Source: a virus
Virus record (IMG/VR): IMGVR_UViG_3300013306_000784
Coordinates: 1-45,930 of that record
Reading direction: 5' to 3' (one strand)
DNA: 45,930 nt
A model generated the notes under the pieces. It was not told the origin of the DNA and ran no database searches. It saw only the letters and a program-made list of their open reading frames with translations. How positions within the stretch are numbered: the stretch's first letter is position 1; each line of letters begins with the position of its first letter. This document shows, one piece after another, positions 6,316-15,907 of the stretch. A program made the translations under genes and the position numbers.

Positions 6316-9300
6316 TTACCCCAGATACCCGAGACGAACACGCAGCACGTTGTTGGCGTCGTAGACCGAGACGTTCAGTGAGTTGATCACCAGACGCCCT
6401 TGCCCCGGAACGATGCCGTTAATTTCAAGCGTGCCGTCTTTATTCAGGATCCAGCCTTGCTGGCCGGCGATGTAGTTGGTGGAACTGATGTAGCTGCCGA
6501 TCTTCGCGTTGGTAATCGTGCCGTCCTGAATGAACGCCGAGTTCATAAACACCTGTCCGCCCTGCACTGCAAACGGCACCGCGATGGCGCCGCCGGCGAT
6601 GGTGTTGACGATGGCGAAACGGTCAGCGCTCACCAGGAACTGGCTCTGCAGTCCGGCGCCTGTATTCTCGATTCCCAAACCAATACCGGCTGCAACGTAC
6701 TGCCCGTTCGCCGTAACCTGCATCTTCACCGACCACATCGTGCTCAGCTTGCCGGCCGTGTCCGCGTAGGCCGAAGAGGTCTGTTGAATAGCCGCAGAGT
6801 TGTCGCCGACAGAAACATTCAACTGATCAATCTTCGTCGCCGTTACCGACTTGTTCGTAGCCACCACTTCTTCAAGCTCGGTGATATTGGCTGCGTTCTC
6901 ACCAATCTTTGCGTCGAACGTGGTCACCCTTCTCGCCATTGCCTCATTTTCAGAGGCTCTGACCTTTTCCTCCGAAGCAATAGCGGCAGTGCTTGTCCAT
7001 CCCTTCATGGCGTCGGCCAGATCACCCTCACCATCGTCGTCACGGTATGACGCACGTAGCGCCTGAAATGCCGTCGCCTGTGCGGTAACCACTCCATCGA
7101 GTTCTGTAATCTCGGCGGTGTTGGTGGCCACCTGCTGGGCGAGGCCGTTTGCAGTTTCTACGGTTTTGCCAACGTCGAGCCAATAGGCTGGGTTCGGAGG
7201 TGGAGTGTCGACCGGAACCGGACCGGTTGCTTGATAGATGCGCTTTCCTTGAACTACCAGGTCGTACTCTTCGTAAGGTTCTTCAGGGTCATAACCCTTC
7301 AAGCCGTCGAGTGCGTCGATCTGAGCCTGCAGTCCCGGGATCTTGTCGATCTCGTCTCGCAGATCCTGGCCAAGTTCCGTTTCGGTGAGCTGTCCGGCGA
7401 TCATTTCCAGGATGGCGGCAGCGTCAGAGCTGGACTGCCCCTGAACTCCAAGCCCGATCGGATACCAAGGACCGATGTTGCCGATCTTGTCGACGATGCG
7501 CCCCCAGAAGTAAAAGGTCACGCCGCCGCGCAGCCCGAGCATGGAGAAGTCACTCTGCGGATAGGCCAGGTCTGTCAGCTTGGTTGCCGCTTCCAGTGAG
7601 GTCGTCGGTCCGTACCAGATCTCCGTGCGTTGGCTGTCCTCTGCTCCAGAAGGGAAACCCCACTTCAGATAGATGCCGAACAGCAGCGGGGTGGCCGTCA
7701 GGAACACCAGCGCCGGCGGCAAACCCTGCTTGCCGCTGAGGTTGTTCAGGATCGAATTACGCCACGGCGACGTGATGTCGAACGCGCTCACAGCCCGAAC
7801 CCGGGCCACATAGGCGCCGGCGTAGATGCCGACCACGTCAACGTTGGTCATTCCGGTGCGCTGTAGCTTGATCCAGTTGCCGCTGTCTTTGCGCCACTCC
7901 ACGTCATAGCCGACGGCGCCATCCACGGCGGGCCAACTGATCGTCATGGTGGCCACGGCCAGGCCCTGCACCACCGATGAAGTCGACGAAAGCGTAACGC
8001 TCGCCGGCGCCGGAACAACGGTGATCGGGATCACGCTGATTGGGCGTTCTTCCAAGCGTGCGCCGGTGTCGATGAATGCGAACTTGCTTGGCTCGAACTG
8101 CAGCGCGCTGATTTCGTAGTCACCTTCGGTGGTGCGCTTGGTGCGCAGCACGCGGTACAGCGGGATAGCCAGGTCATCAGCATCGAGCGCCCACTGCAAC
8201 TGCGCCACCGGCGGTTCGCTGTAGGCGACCGTTACGGTCACGGCGCGGCCGTTGACGCTTTGCACAGTGCGCCCTTCGGCGCGTCCGCCCGGCAGGTTGA
8301 TGATCAACCGATCACCGGCCTTGGCCTGGGTGTCACGATCAAGCGTGATCACCCGCCCAGCGACCGCTGAGATCCGTCCGCCGACTTCACGACCAGCGAG
8401 CAAAGAATCCGCCACCGGAATGATGTGACCCGGCAGCGGGATCACGCCTTCCATGCCAGTCTTGAACGAGACGGTGCGGTCTTGGTTGTTGCTGAGGATC
8501 GCCCACTTGCCACGGCGCTGGGCCTCGGAGGCGCGGGTACAGCCAATGGCGCTCAGTTCGGTCGGCCGGTCGCCGTAACGGCGTTGCATATCCAGATCAG
8601 CGAATGGAATAACGTCGGTGTCATAGTTGTTCGCCGGATTGTCGTAGCTGACCAGCGCACGGGTGTAACGAGTCTTCGCCGATGCGCTGCCATAGGAGAA
8701 CTTGCCGTCGATGACGTTGGCACGGGTGAAGACGTAGTCGAAGTCCTGCGCGCGCGGCATGTCCGCCTGCATCACCAGTTGACCCTGCGCCCAATAAGTC
8801 ATGCCCCGATAAATCGCCGAGATGTCGCGCAGCGGCGACCAGGCATCAGCCTTGCCCTGCAGGTTCATGTCGCAGAGAAAGCGCGGTTCCTGCCCGTCCA
8901 AGCCGTTCGGCACCAACTGGTCGCAGTACTGGGCGATGCGATACAGCTCCCACTTGTCGACCATGAACGGCTTGATGCGCTTGCCCAGGCCGAAGCGGTC
9001 TTCGGTGCAGATGCCGTAGGTGATCCACGCCGGGTTATTAGTCCAGGCCGACTTCATCGAACCGTCCCACGTCCCGGTGTAGGTGCGCAGAATCGGGTCG
9101 TAGTTGGTCGGCACCATCCAGCGACGGGCCTTGCACTTCACGGTCACGGCCGGGATGTTGGTGAACTGCTCGGCGTCGAATTCGATGTAGAGCAGCGCGG
9201 TGTTCGGGTAGCGCAACTTGGCGTCGATGACTTCGGTGTAACCGGCCACCAGCATGGTGTCGGCGATCTTGTTGGTGTTCTGGTTTGGCGTCAGACGGCG

Positions 9301-9879
9301 CACGCGGATCTGCCATCCTGTAGCGGCGTCCGGCAGATCAATGCGGCGCGAGCGCTCGTAGCGCGTAGTGGTTTTGCCGTCGACCGCATCCACCAGCACC
9401 TGCTGATAGGAGCCGCCATCAGTGGCCACGTCGATTGCGTACTCGATCCGGTAGCCGCCGACGTTGCCCTGGTCATCAGACCGTTGCAGCGCTGGCCAAG
9501 CCAAACGCATGCGCACGGCGGAAAGCTGGGTATTGGTGATCGAGCGCACCCACGGCGAATCGCTGCGCAGTTCAATGTTCAGCGACGTCTCGTTCTCCAC
9601 CGACGGAATGCCCGGGATGTAGGTCTGATCCACCGACCCCGGACGCCAGTCCCACTTCACATTCGGGAAGTTGTAATTGCCGCTGGCATCGCGGATCGGC
9701 GTGTTGTCCAAGTAGATGTCGTAATCGGTCGGGACGCTGTCGAATTCACCCTCGCCCACAGCGATCAGCAGCTTGGCCAGGTTGGTCGAACGCAGGCTGT
9801 CGCTGGCTTCGGTCGGCGACTTCGGCTTACTGCTGCCACCCTTCTCGCCATGGATATCGATCTGTGCTGCTGCGCCCAT
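6316..9879 (-). CDS. J: Tail tip / host specificity protein J
   Basis: A 1187-residue central tail-tip protein of the lambda J family. The N-terminal ~600 residues carry the conserved tip fold: SSKPKSPTEASDSLRS near the start is the J hallmark, and PAWITYGICTEDRFGLG at ~285-305 is also typical. Fibronectin-III-like segments follow (around VTLSSTSSVVQGLAVATMTI and the next 100 residues). Helical stretches from about residue 850 to 1030 precede a beta C-terminus. Recognition of the host surface normally resides in the C-terminal part. It is separated from gene I by an intrinsic terminator. The long open frame on the opposite strand (8425-9897) is a codon-bias shadow. Confidence 0.93.
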   Translation of the reverse strand: MGAAAQIDIHGEKGGSSKPKSPTEASDSLRSTNLAKLLIAVGEGEFDSVPTDYDIYLDNTPIRDASGNYNFPNVKWDWRPGSVDQTYIPGIPSVENETSLNIELRSDSPWVRSITNTQLSAVRMRLAWPALQRSDDQGNVGGYRIEYAIDVATDGGSYQQVLVDAVDGKTTTRYERSRRIDLPDAATGWQIRVRRLTPNQNTNKIADTMLVAGYTEVIDAKLRYPNTALLYIEFDAEQFTNIPAVTVKCKARRWMVPTNYDPILRTYTGTWDGSMKSAWTNNPAWITYGICTEDRFGLGKRIKPFMVDKWELYRIAQYCDQLVPNGLDGQEPRFLCDMNLQGKADAWSPLRDISAIYRGMTYWAQGQLVMQADMPRAQDFDYVFTRANVIDGKFSYGSASAKTRYTRALVSYDNPANNYDTDVIPFADLDMQRRYGDRPTELSAIGCTRASEAQRRGKWAILSNNQDRTVSFKTGMEGVIPLPGHIIPVADSLLAGREVGGRISAVAGRVITLDRDTQAKAGDRLIINLPGGRAEGRTVQSVNGRAVTVTVAYSEPPVAQLQWALDADDLAIPLYRVLRTKRTTEGDYEISALQFEPSKFAFIDTGARLEERPISVIPITVVPAPASVTLSSTSSVVQGLAVATMTISWPAVDGAVGYDVEWRKDSGNWIKLQRTGMTNVDVVGIYAGAYVARVRAVSAFDITSPWRNSILNNLSGKQGLPPALVFLTATPLLFGIYLKWGFPSGAEDSQRTEIWYGPTTSLEAATKLTDLAYPQSDFSMLGLRGGVTFYFWGRIVDKIGNIGPWYPIGLGVQGQSSSDAAAILEMIAGQLTETELGQDLRDEIDKIPGLQAQIDALDGLKGYDPEEPYEEYDLVVQGKRIYQATGPVPVDTPPPNPAYWLDVGKTVETANGLAQQVATNTAEITELDGVVTAQATAFQALRASYRDDDGEGDLADAMKGWTSTAAIASEEKVRASENEAMARRVTTFDAKIGENAANITELEEVVATNKSVTATKIDQLNVSVGDNSAAIQQTSSAYADTAGKLSTMWSVKMQVTANGQYVAAGIGLGIENTGAGLQSQFLVSADRFAIVNTIAGGAIAVPFAVQGGQVFMNSAFIQDGTITNAKIGSYISSTNYIAGQQGWILNKDGTLEINGIVPGQGRLVINSLNVSVYDANNVLRVRLGYLG

Positions 9880-9895
9880 GCTGTCCTCCAGGCAT

Positions 9896-9918
9896 AAAAA
9901 AACCGCCTCGCGGGCGGT
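9896..9918 (-). terminator. Intrinsic terminator between genes I and J
   Basis: Minus-strand stem ACCGCC / GGCGGT with a 5-nt loop, followed by a run of seven T. It lies in the 58-bp gap between I and J, inside the late operon. Confidence 0.8.
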
Positions 9919-9937
9919 CGGTGTACTGCTGTCCTGA

Positions 9938-10531
9938 TTACACTTTGTCTTCAGCCAGGATCGAGGCCGAGATGATCATCCCGCCCCACCGGCGTTCGCC
10001 GATGCAGATCGGCACCGGGTTGCCGCTGGCCGTGGTGTTCTTGGCGCTGCCGAAGGCGTAGGACGGAGAGTTCTCGGGGGATGCGCTTTGCTTCAACCCA
10101 GTCGCTTGCGGACTGAGAAGCTGCACGACACCACCGATCGTCAGACCAACACCGGCAGAAAATAGACTCGGCCCAGCGCCGCCTGCAAAGAAAGACGCGG
10201 CGATCAGCACGACGCCTATGATCGTTTGAAGGACGCCCGCTCGCTTGCTACCCGAGATCACCGGGACGATCCGAATCTCCTGGGTACCACCCAGCGTAAA
10301 GTCCTTATCGCCAACATTCGTTCGGTTCCGAAAAATTGCAAACCGCATTCCGCGTAGATCTAAATCTTTTATCGCCTGCTCAAATCCATCGAGCGTACAT
10401 TTCAAAGCCTTGAAGGCCTCGCCAACTGACTTTGTTCCGAGCTCTCGGTAATGAGTTCGGCCGAACATTTTTGCCAGCGGTCCCGATAAAAGGATGGTTG
10501 TCATTGATGGGTTCGACGCTGTCGCAGCCAT
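9938..10531 (-). CDS. I: Tail assembly protein I
   Basis: A 197-residue protein of the lambda tail assembly protein I family. It opens with TTILLSGPLAKMFGRTHYREL, a near-standard I N-terminus of ubiquitin-like character, and has a Gly/Ala-rich hydrophobic middle (VLQTIIGVVLIAASFFAGGAG, about residues 99-120). The C-terminus ends with a PVPICIGERRWGGMIISA motif. It acts during assembly of the tail tip together with K, L and J and is not usually found in the virion. In lambda I lies directly between K and J; here a lipoprotein gene separates it from K, and terminators lie on both sides. Confidence 0.9.
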   Translation of the reverse strand: MAATASNPSMTTILLSGPLAKMFGRTHYRELGTKSVGEAFKALKCTLDGFEQAIKDLDLRGMRFAIFRNRTNVGDKDFTLGGTQEIRIVPVISGSKRAGVLQTIIGVVLIAASFFAGGAGPSLFSAGVGLTIGGVVQLLSPQATGLKQSASPENSPSYAFGSAKNTTASGNPVPICIGERRWGGMIISASILAEDKV

Positions 10532-10550
10532 TACGCATTTTCTCCCGACG

Positions 10551-10574
10551 AAAAAAAACCGCCATTTGGCGGTT
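10551..10574 (-). terminator. Intrinsic terminator after lipoprotein gene
   Basis: Minus-strand stem AACCGCC / GGCGGTT with a 4-nt loop, followed by eight T. It closes the lipoprotein gene, giving it the gene-plus-terminator layout of a moron. Confidence 0.85.
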
Positions 10575-10591
10575 TGATTGATTTGATCGCG

Positions 10592-10936
10592 TCACAAACA
10601 GTCGCGGACAGCGGCTTCCAGCGCGCCTCTTCCCCACATCTTTGACCAAGGCATCCGCTGGTATAAGGCGACCTTGCTACCAGATCCAGCACTGGAGACC
10701 TCAAGAACCTCATCGGTCATCATGTCAGTAGCAACCACCAAGCGATATCCATTCTCGGTTTCAGACATCGTTGCCGTTGATCGCTGCTCTTGCCATTTTG
10801 GGAAAACACACAGCGCATACTTCTTGGCAGACTTGGCAGTAGAGGTGCTGATTGTTGGGTCATTCTTCTTCACGTCGCCTGGCGACGCACACCCCGCCAA
10901 CAACGCTGCAGCCAACGCCACTAAGATCATTTTCAT
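10592..10936 (-). CDS. Small phage-encoded lipoprotein (moron)
   Basis: A 114-residue lipoprotein starting MKMILVALAAALLAGCASPG: short basic N-terminus, hydrophobic core and lipobox LAGC with the acylated Cys at residue 16. ATG 10936 is chosen because GGAG lies 8 nt upstream; a GTG nine bases earlier lacks its own site. The mature protein has three further Cys and no domain I can name. It interrupts the usual K-I gene order and is followed by its own terminator, so it is probably extra cargo. Phage lipoproteins in such positions (e.g. T5 Llp) block receptors against superinfection; that role here is inference. Confidence 0.8.
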   Translation of the reverse strand: MKMILVALAAALLAGCASPGDVKKNDPTISTSTAKSAKKYALCVFPKWQEQRSTATMSETENGYRLVVATDMMTDEVLEVSSAGSGSKVALYQRMPWSKMWGRGALEAAVRDCL

Positions 10937-10969
10937 GCAGGTCACTCCTGTGGGAAATGGCCAACGATA

Positions 10970-11725
10970 TCACTGCGCGTCCTTGTGGCGCAGCACCAAC
11001 CGTGTGCGGTCGAGCCATGGCCCGCCGAAGACAATGACCTCTGACGGCCTGCCATACAAGTGGTGCAACAGGAACGGCCCGGGGCCGAACGTCGCCGCAT
11101 CCTCACCGGGCAGTGCTGGATCAGGACCGAGGAATATCCCGGCGTGGTTTGGGTAAACGGTGCGCCCCACTTCCATCACGATCATGTCGCCGCGCTGCGG
11201 CTGGTCGACACGATAGAACCCGGCGGCCTCGTAGTTCGCTTCGTAGAGGCTGGTGTTGTCTTTGCTTTCCCACCAGCCATCAGCGCGTTTGAACGCTTCG
11301 AACTCCAGCCACCACTCGCGCTTGTACCAATCTGCGCAGACCTGCCAGCAGTCCCACGCCCCGTGCACAAATGGTCGCTTCAGCAGCGGTACTTCGCCGG
11401 TCGGTACGATGGTGCGCAGATCCCCTTCCGGCCAGCTCAGTATGTGCCAGGGCATCGCCGTCGCTTCGCACATCGCAAGGTCACGCGGTGACGGCCTGCT
11501 GGTGGCGTCCGGATGTGAATGAATTACTCCGATTACTTCGCCCTCGTCTTCGGCGGCTGCGTACTGCTCTGGATCGATTCGGAACTCTTCGTTCGGCTCG
11601 GTCGAGACATTGACGCAGGGGAAGTATTGTTGCTTGCGCCCAATCGCCAGCAGAAGCCCACAGCACTCTTTCGGGTACTCTGCCGCCGCGTGATCCTGGA
11701 TCGAATTCAAGATGTGCTTTCGCAT
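10970..11725 (-). CDS. K: Tail tip assembly protein K (JAMM peptidase + NlpC/P60)
   Basis: A 251-residue two-domain protein of the lambda K family. The N-terminal Mov34/MPN/JAB half shows Glu20 (PKECCGLL) and the zinc motif HSHPDATSRPSPRD (His69, His71, Asp82). The C-terminal half is NlpC/P60-like: HGAWDCWQVC carries the catalytic Cys126, and YPNHAGIFLG carries the His. It cleaves or remodels during tail-tip assembly and may degrade peptidoglycan at DNA entry. It lies immediately downstream of L. Confidence 0.93.
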   Translation of the reverse strand: MRKHILNSIQDHAAAEYPKECCGLLLAIGRKQQYFPCVNVSTEPNEEFRIDPEQYAAAEDEGEVIGVIHSHPDATSRPSPRDLAMCEATAMPWHILSWPEGDLRTIVPTGEVPLLKRPFVHGAWDCWQVCADWYKREWWLEFEAFKRADGWWESKDNTSLYEANYEAAGFYRVDQPQRGDMIVMEVGRTVYPNHAGIFLGPDPALPGEDAATFGPGPFLLHHLYGRPSEVIVFGGPWLDRTRLVLRHKDAQ

Positions 11726-11726
11726 G

Positions 11727-12476
11727 TCAGCTCCGGGCGATCAGGGAAACAGCCGGGAAGCCACCGAACGGCAACGGGTTGCCTTCGCCGAAGCGCGGGA
11801 TGCAGCCCTTGCCCAGCGTGGCGTCGCATTGGTCAAGTTCCGGGTTGTCGGTAACGACGCCGTCCTTAGTCACGTACGGGCCGGTGTAGCCGCAGTTTGG
11901 CCCGCGATACCCACCGGTGAGACACCAATGGCAGAGGGTAGTGGCCTGCCGGCCAATTGACTCATTGCCCACGTCACCCGGGCTGGCCAACTCCCAACTG
12001 ACATTCTCCCCGTCCTCGTTCGTTTTCTGGTCGATGTACCAGACCTCGATTGTTTCTTGGGTTGGATCTGCCGTCGGATTGCCGGTTGGGAAATTCACTG
12101 CGTCGAGGTAGGTGCCGAGCGTGTGCCGCATCGTCAGCTTGAACTCAAGCAGATCCTCGAACGCCAGACAGAGCGCGGTGATACGCCCGTTCACGTTGCC
12201 CACCGATAGCGTTGGCCGAACAGCAGTACCATCGCCATTCGCCTCGATGCCATCGATCTGCATCGGCCAGGCGCTGTACTCGTTGCCCTGCCAGTAGATC
12301 GCCTTCGCTGGCAGTTGGTCGGCATCGGCGCCGGCGGCAATCAACTCGGCCGGCGTGTGCGGAATTGCGTGTCCGTGGAAGCGCAGAACATCCGCGCCGT
12401 AGTCTGTGCCGTCCAATTCAAAGAGCAGCACTTCGCTGCCAGGCTCAAGCACCTGGATGTCACTGATCAGCGGCAT
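11727..12476 (-). CDS. L: Minor tail protein L
   Basis: A 249-residue protein of the lambda gpL family, a tail-tip protein that closes the tube and contacts J. Four Cys in the family's iron-sulfur arrangement are visible in the C-terminal half: TLCHWCLTGGYRGPNCGYTG, with a further DQCDATLGKGC stretch. The N-terminal part (IQVLEPGSEVLLFELDG) is also family-typical. It follows gene M after 9 bp and is followed by K after 1 bp, the order M-L-K seen in lambda. Confidence 0.92.
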   Translation of the reverse strand: MPLISDIQVLEPGSEVLLFELDGTDYGADVLRFHGHAIPHTPAELIAAGADADQLPAKAIYWQGNEYSAWPMQIDGIEANGDGTAVRPTLSVGNVNGRITALCLAFEDLLEFKLTMRHTLGTYLDAVNFPTGNPTADPTQETIEVWYIDQKTNEDGENVSWELASPGDVGNESIGRQATTLCHWCLTGGYRGPNCGYTGPYVTKDGVVTDNPELDQCDATLGKGCIPRFGEGNPLPFGGFPAVSLIARS

Positions 12477-12485
12477 GATTGCCCC

Positions 12486-12824
12486 TTATGGATGGAATGC
12501 ACGCTCGAACGTGGCTGTGAGTTTGAAAACGCCGCCACCCACCGGAGTGGGCACGGGGTTCTTGCAGGTGAACAGGCCAAGCTGGCCCAATGGCGTGGTC
12601 CAAAGGAAGGCTTTTGCACCTGCATGCCGGTCGAGGAACGCCATGAGCTCCAGCACCTTGGCCTGAGGTCCGCTGTAGGTGATCGGGTAAGCGTCTTCCT
12701 TGTTGTTCGGCCCGTCACCCACACTCTGCCCATAACCATTGCCGAACTTTGATGTACGCACCCGATACAAGATCTCAGGCGAGTCACCGTGCTGGGTCGG
12801 CCAGTTGAATGTCTCGATGGCCAT
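12486..12824 (-). CDS. M: Minor tail protein M
   Basis: A 112-residue protein of the lambda gpM family. It opens MAIETFNWPTQHGDSPE and contains FGNGYGQSVGDGPNN, which is the family hallmark. It makes the hexameric ring between the distal tail tube and the tip. ATG 12824 overlaps the tape-measure stop by one base (TGATG). The reading frame stays open far upstream (to 13214), but that part is antisense-like Gly/Arg-rich sequence inside the tape-measure gene. Confidence 0.92.
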   Translation of the reverse strand: MAIETFNWPTQHGDSPEILYRVRTSKFGNGYGQSVGDGPNNKEDAYPITYSGPQAKVLELMAFLDRHAGAKAFLWTTPLGQLGLFTCKNPVPTPVGGGVFKLTATFERAFHP

Positions 12825-15800
12825 CAGCCCCTCCCGTTCGTGAGTTTCCAGATTGAGCCGCCGGGCTGCAGCGCTCGGGCGATCGCAGTTTCGGCTTCGG
12901 CTTTCGCTGCCTGCTGAATGCCCTTTCCAAGCTGCGTGGTGTCTTCTGTGCTGGCTGTGCCGCCATTGCCCTGGGTTTGCACTGACACCGCGACGGGGAA
13001 GTTGTAAACGTTGCCGCCACCACTTCCGCCGCCGCTGATTGCGCGCACTCCCAGTTGACCGCCAGCGGTGCGGGTCAGAGGCATGATCGCCTCCGGCCCT
13101 GCCTCGCCCATGACGCCCGTCTGACCGCCTGCCATTCCGAACGCTGTCGGCTTGCTCACAACGGAGTTGGTGAACGCAGCGCCATTGGCGAACATCTGCA
13201 CGCCGTTGGCCCACGCCCCGCCGTCTGCCTGAAAATAGGCGGACGAGTAACCAGCCTGAGAAGCCCCGAGGTTGGATGACGTTGCGCCAGCGGATCCAGC
13301 CGCCAGCCCATTCCCGCCACCTCCGCCAGTGAAGTAACTGGTGGCCGCACCAACCAGACTGCTCAGCAACGCGGAGCTGGCCTGACGGGTCGCGATCCGC
13401 GCCATATCCGCCAGAATCGACTTGGTGAAGTCAGCAAACGACAGCTTCCCGGTCATGGCAAAGTTGACGATCGCGTCTTCCATCGAGCTGAAGGCGTTGC
13501 CGAACAGGGTCTTTGTCTGGCCGGCGATATTGCTCGCCGAGTCCAGGTAATTGGCCCAAGCCGACGTTGCGCCCTTGGTCCAATCCCCTTGAGCTTTCTC
13601 GACATCGGCGTAGTTCTGCCGGATCTGATCGGTTGCGGCCTTGTTCGCATCGGCGAGAGCCTGCGACTTACGGGCGAACTCCTCCTCCGACATATTCCGC
13701 GACGGATCGGACTTCTGGTTTGCCAGTTCCAGTGATTGCTGAGCGAACCGATCCTGCTGGCTATTCAGCTCATTGTTGAGCGCGTTCTGGCGATCGCCTT
13801 GTCCGACGCCAAGCACGGCGCGCTGCCCCGCCAGTTCCAACGCTCGCTGCTGCTGAGCCAAGGCCTGAACGTAGGTCGTTATCGCACGCTCTTGTCGGGC
13901 GAGACGGCCGGTCTCGTTCGTGGCCAGAACCTCGAGCTGGCTGTCCGCGTCCTTCTGCGCTTTGACCATGCCGGCGCGCGCATCGGCGATCTTCTGGTCA
14001 AGCTGGATGCTTTGGGCGGCAGAGGTGGTCTTTTTCGCCTTCGCGGCTTCCAGAGCAGCAATCTCCGCGTCGTAGGCCGCGGTCACCTCGTCGCGCTCGT
14101 TACCGATCAGCGCTTCGCGTTTCAGGGCATAGTCGGCTTGAGAAACGAGTCCGGCCTTCTGCGCTGCGTCCAGTTCCTTCTGGGCGTTTTTGTACTCTTC
14201 GCTGATGGCTGCGAGGTTGTTCTTGGCGTTGTTGAAACTGGTCAGATCAACCTGCGACCCGGCTGCTTTCGAATCCTTGAACTGGTCATTGATATTCGCC
14301 AGGTTCTTGTCGATCGTCGCCTGATTCAGGCGCGGGTCATTGGGGGCTACCTTGCGGATGTCTTCGAGCTGCCGCTTGTACTCTTTGATCGCCTCTGTAC
14401 GTTTCTGCTCATTCGTCCAAGCTGACTTGGTGAGAGCGTCGACCTTCGCCATAGAGGAGACGGCATCGCCCTGGGCTTTCGCCTGCTCACCCTGCCATTT
14501 GGCGATATCGGCTTCTGCCGCTTTCTGGTCCTCCAGCATGTTGAGTCGATTCTGGTAGAGATCAATCATCTCCTGCCTGTTCTGGAACAGGCCGACATTG
14601 CCTGCCTGCGCGCCTGCCAAGTCGCGTTGAGCCTGCTCGATATCGGCGCCGATATCGCTACGCCCGATATTCTTCAGTCCATCAGCAGCCCGAGCAACGG
14701 CGTTGTAACCCTTCTCCCAGAAACTCAGGTTTTCGAGGATTCGCGGCGTTCGCTCGTTGATCGCATCAGCGAACGATTCGGTGGCCAGCTTCACGGCGCC
14801 AGCATGGTCGCCCTGCTTCTCCAGCGCGGTGATTTGCGAGTAAACCGACGCAGTCAGATAGTGGTATTGCTCATTAAGCGCGGCAGAGGCTTTGACCGGG
14901 TCGTCGGCGAGCTTGGCGAACTCCGCTACTGTCTCGCTTACGGCCTTGCCGGTCGCTTCCTGCATCGACACGGCGGCTTGGGTGATCCCGGTGAAGCTCT
15001 CGCCGGCGATCTTTCCGTTGTCGGCCAGCAGAGCGAGCACGGCTGCTGCTTGGCCAGTGGTGCCGACAGTCGCGCTCACCTGACGCGCCATATCGCCGAG
15101 CTGTCCAGCACTCACACCGGCGTAATTGCCAGTGAGGATGAGCGATTTGTTGTAGCTGTCCTGCTCCTCACTGCCCTTGTAGAAAGCGTATGCCAGCCCA
15201 CCCACCGCGGCGGTGGCCAGCGCCAGCGGGCCGAGAATGGCCAGTAGACCCGCCGCACCCTCACCCGCACCAGCGCCCAGTTGTGCGACTGCGCGAACTC
15301 CGCTACCCCAGTCTCCCGAAGACAGCGCATTCCCCAGTTGCACGACGTTTTCCTGTGCCTGGCGCGTGCCAAGTCGCAGTTTGTCGAAACCGGTGGTGGT
15401 TCTGTTGAGTTTGTCGTAGTCCTTATCGATCTTGCTCAGGGCGGTGTTGTACTCGTCCTGGCTGATCCGGCCGGCATCCAGATGTTTGCCCAGTTGCTCG
15501 CCCTGAGTATCCAGCTTCGCCAGCGCGGCGCGGGCCGGGTCAATGGCGCCCAACAGGCTGTTCAGTGCCTTCTGCTCATCCATGGTCGACTTGGCCAGCG
15601 CTACCTGCTGCTTATCGAGCTGCGCCGAGATCTTCGCGGCCTCAGCCTCGCCATAGGCGCCAGTTTTGGTCAGCTTCGCCAACGCATTGCGCTGTTTGGC
15701 AAGGTCCTGCGTAGTCTTGGCGCTGGTAGAGAGCGACTTCTCCAGCGCCTGCATTTCATTCATCAGCGAAACGGCGGACTGCTCGGCCCGGCCGCCGGCC

Positions 15801-15880
15801 TTCGCCATTTCATCCAGGCTCGTTTTAGCCTCAATTGCATCGGCCGAGTCGATCTTGACGCCGAGTTCTGCAATGTTCAT
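12824..15880 (-). CDS. H: Tail tape measure protein
   Basis: A 1018-residue tape measure, which sets tail length and is ejected with the DNA. It starts MNIAELGVKIDSADAIEAKTSLDEM. Long coiled-coil segments fill residues ~30-170 and ~440-740. A hydrophobic stretch at ~215-240 (LLAILGPLALATAAVGGLAYAF) could insert into the host membrane. The C-terminal part has the lambda-type SFADFTKSILADMARIATRQASSAL segment (about 820-845), followed by a Gly-rich end with a GVMGEAGPEAIMPLTR motif common to these proteins. Position after G/GT and before M is standard. Confidence 0.93.
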   Translation of the reverse strand: MNIAELGVKIDSADAIEAKTSLDEMAKAGGRAEQSAVSLMNEMQALEKSLSTSAKTTQDLAKQRNALAKLTKTGAYGEAEAAKISAQLDKQQVALAKSTMDEQKALNSLLGAIDPARAALAKLDTQGEQLGKHLDAGRISQDEYNTALSKIDKDYDKLNRTTTGFDKLRLGTRQAQENVVQLGNALSSGDWGSGVRAVAQLGAGAGEGAAGLLAILGPLALATAAVGGLAYAFYKGSEEQDSYNKSLILTGNYAGVSAGQLGDMARQVSATVGTTGQAAAVLALLADNGKIAGESFTGITQAAVSMQEATGKAVSETVAEFAKLADDPVKASAALNEQYHYLTASVYSQITALEKQGDHAGAVKLATESFADAINERTPRILENLSFWEKGYNAVARAADGLKNIGRSDIGADIEQAQRDLAGAQAGNVGLFQNRQEMIDLYQNRLNMLEDQKAAEADIAKWQGEQAKAQGDAVSSMAKVDALTKSAWTNEQKRTEAIKEYKRQLEDIRKVAPNDPRLNQATIDKNLANINDQFKDSKAAGSQVDLTSFNNAKNNLAAISEEYKNAQKELDAAQKAGLVSQADYALKREALIGNERDEVTAAYDAEIAALEAAKAKKTTSAAQSIQLDQKIADARAGMVKAQKDADSQLEVLATNETGRLARQERAITTYVQALAQQQRALELAGQRAVLGVGQGDRQNALNNELNSQQDRFAQQSLELANQKSDPSRNMSEEEFARKSQALADANKAATDQIRQNYADVEKAQGDWTKGATSAWANYLDSASNIAGQTKTLFGNAFSSMEDAIVNFAMTGKLSFADFTKSILADMARIATRQASSALLSSLVGAATSYFTGGGGGNGLAAGSAGATSSNLGASQAGYSSAYFQADGGAWANGVQMFANGAAFTNSVVSKPTAFGMAGGQTGVMGEAGPEAIMPLTRTAGGQLGVRAISGGGSGGGNVYNFPVAVSVQTQGNGGTASTEDTTQLGKGIQQAAKAEAETAIARALQPGGSIWKLTNGRG

Positions 15881-15907
15881 CGACTCACCTTGAATAAGTG
15901 CCCGTGG

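Noticed and set aside
8425-9897. A 490-codon open frame opposite gene J
   Set aside because: It is exactly antisense to a well-supported gene, has Arg/His/Val-rich shadow composition and no ribosome site; it reflects high-GC codon bias.
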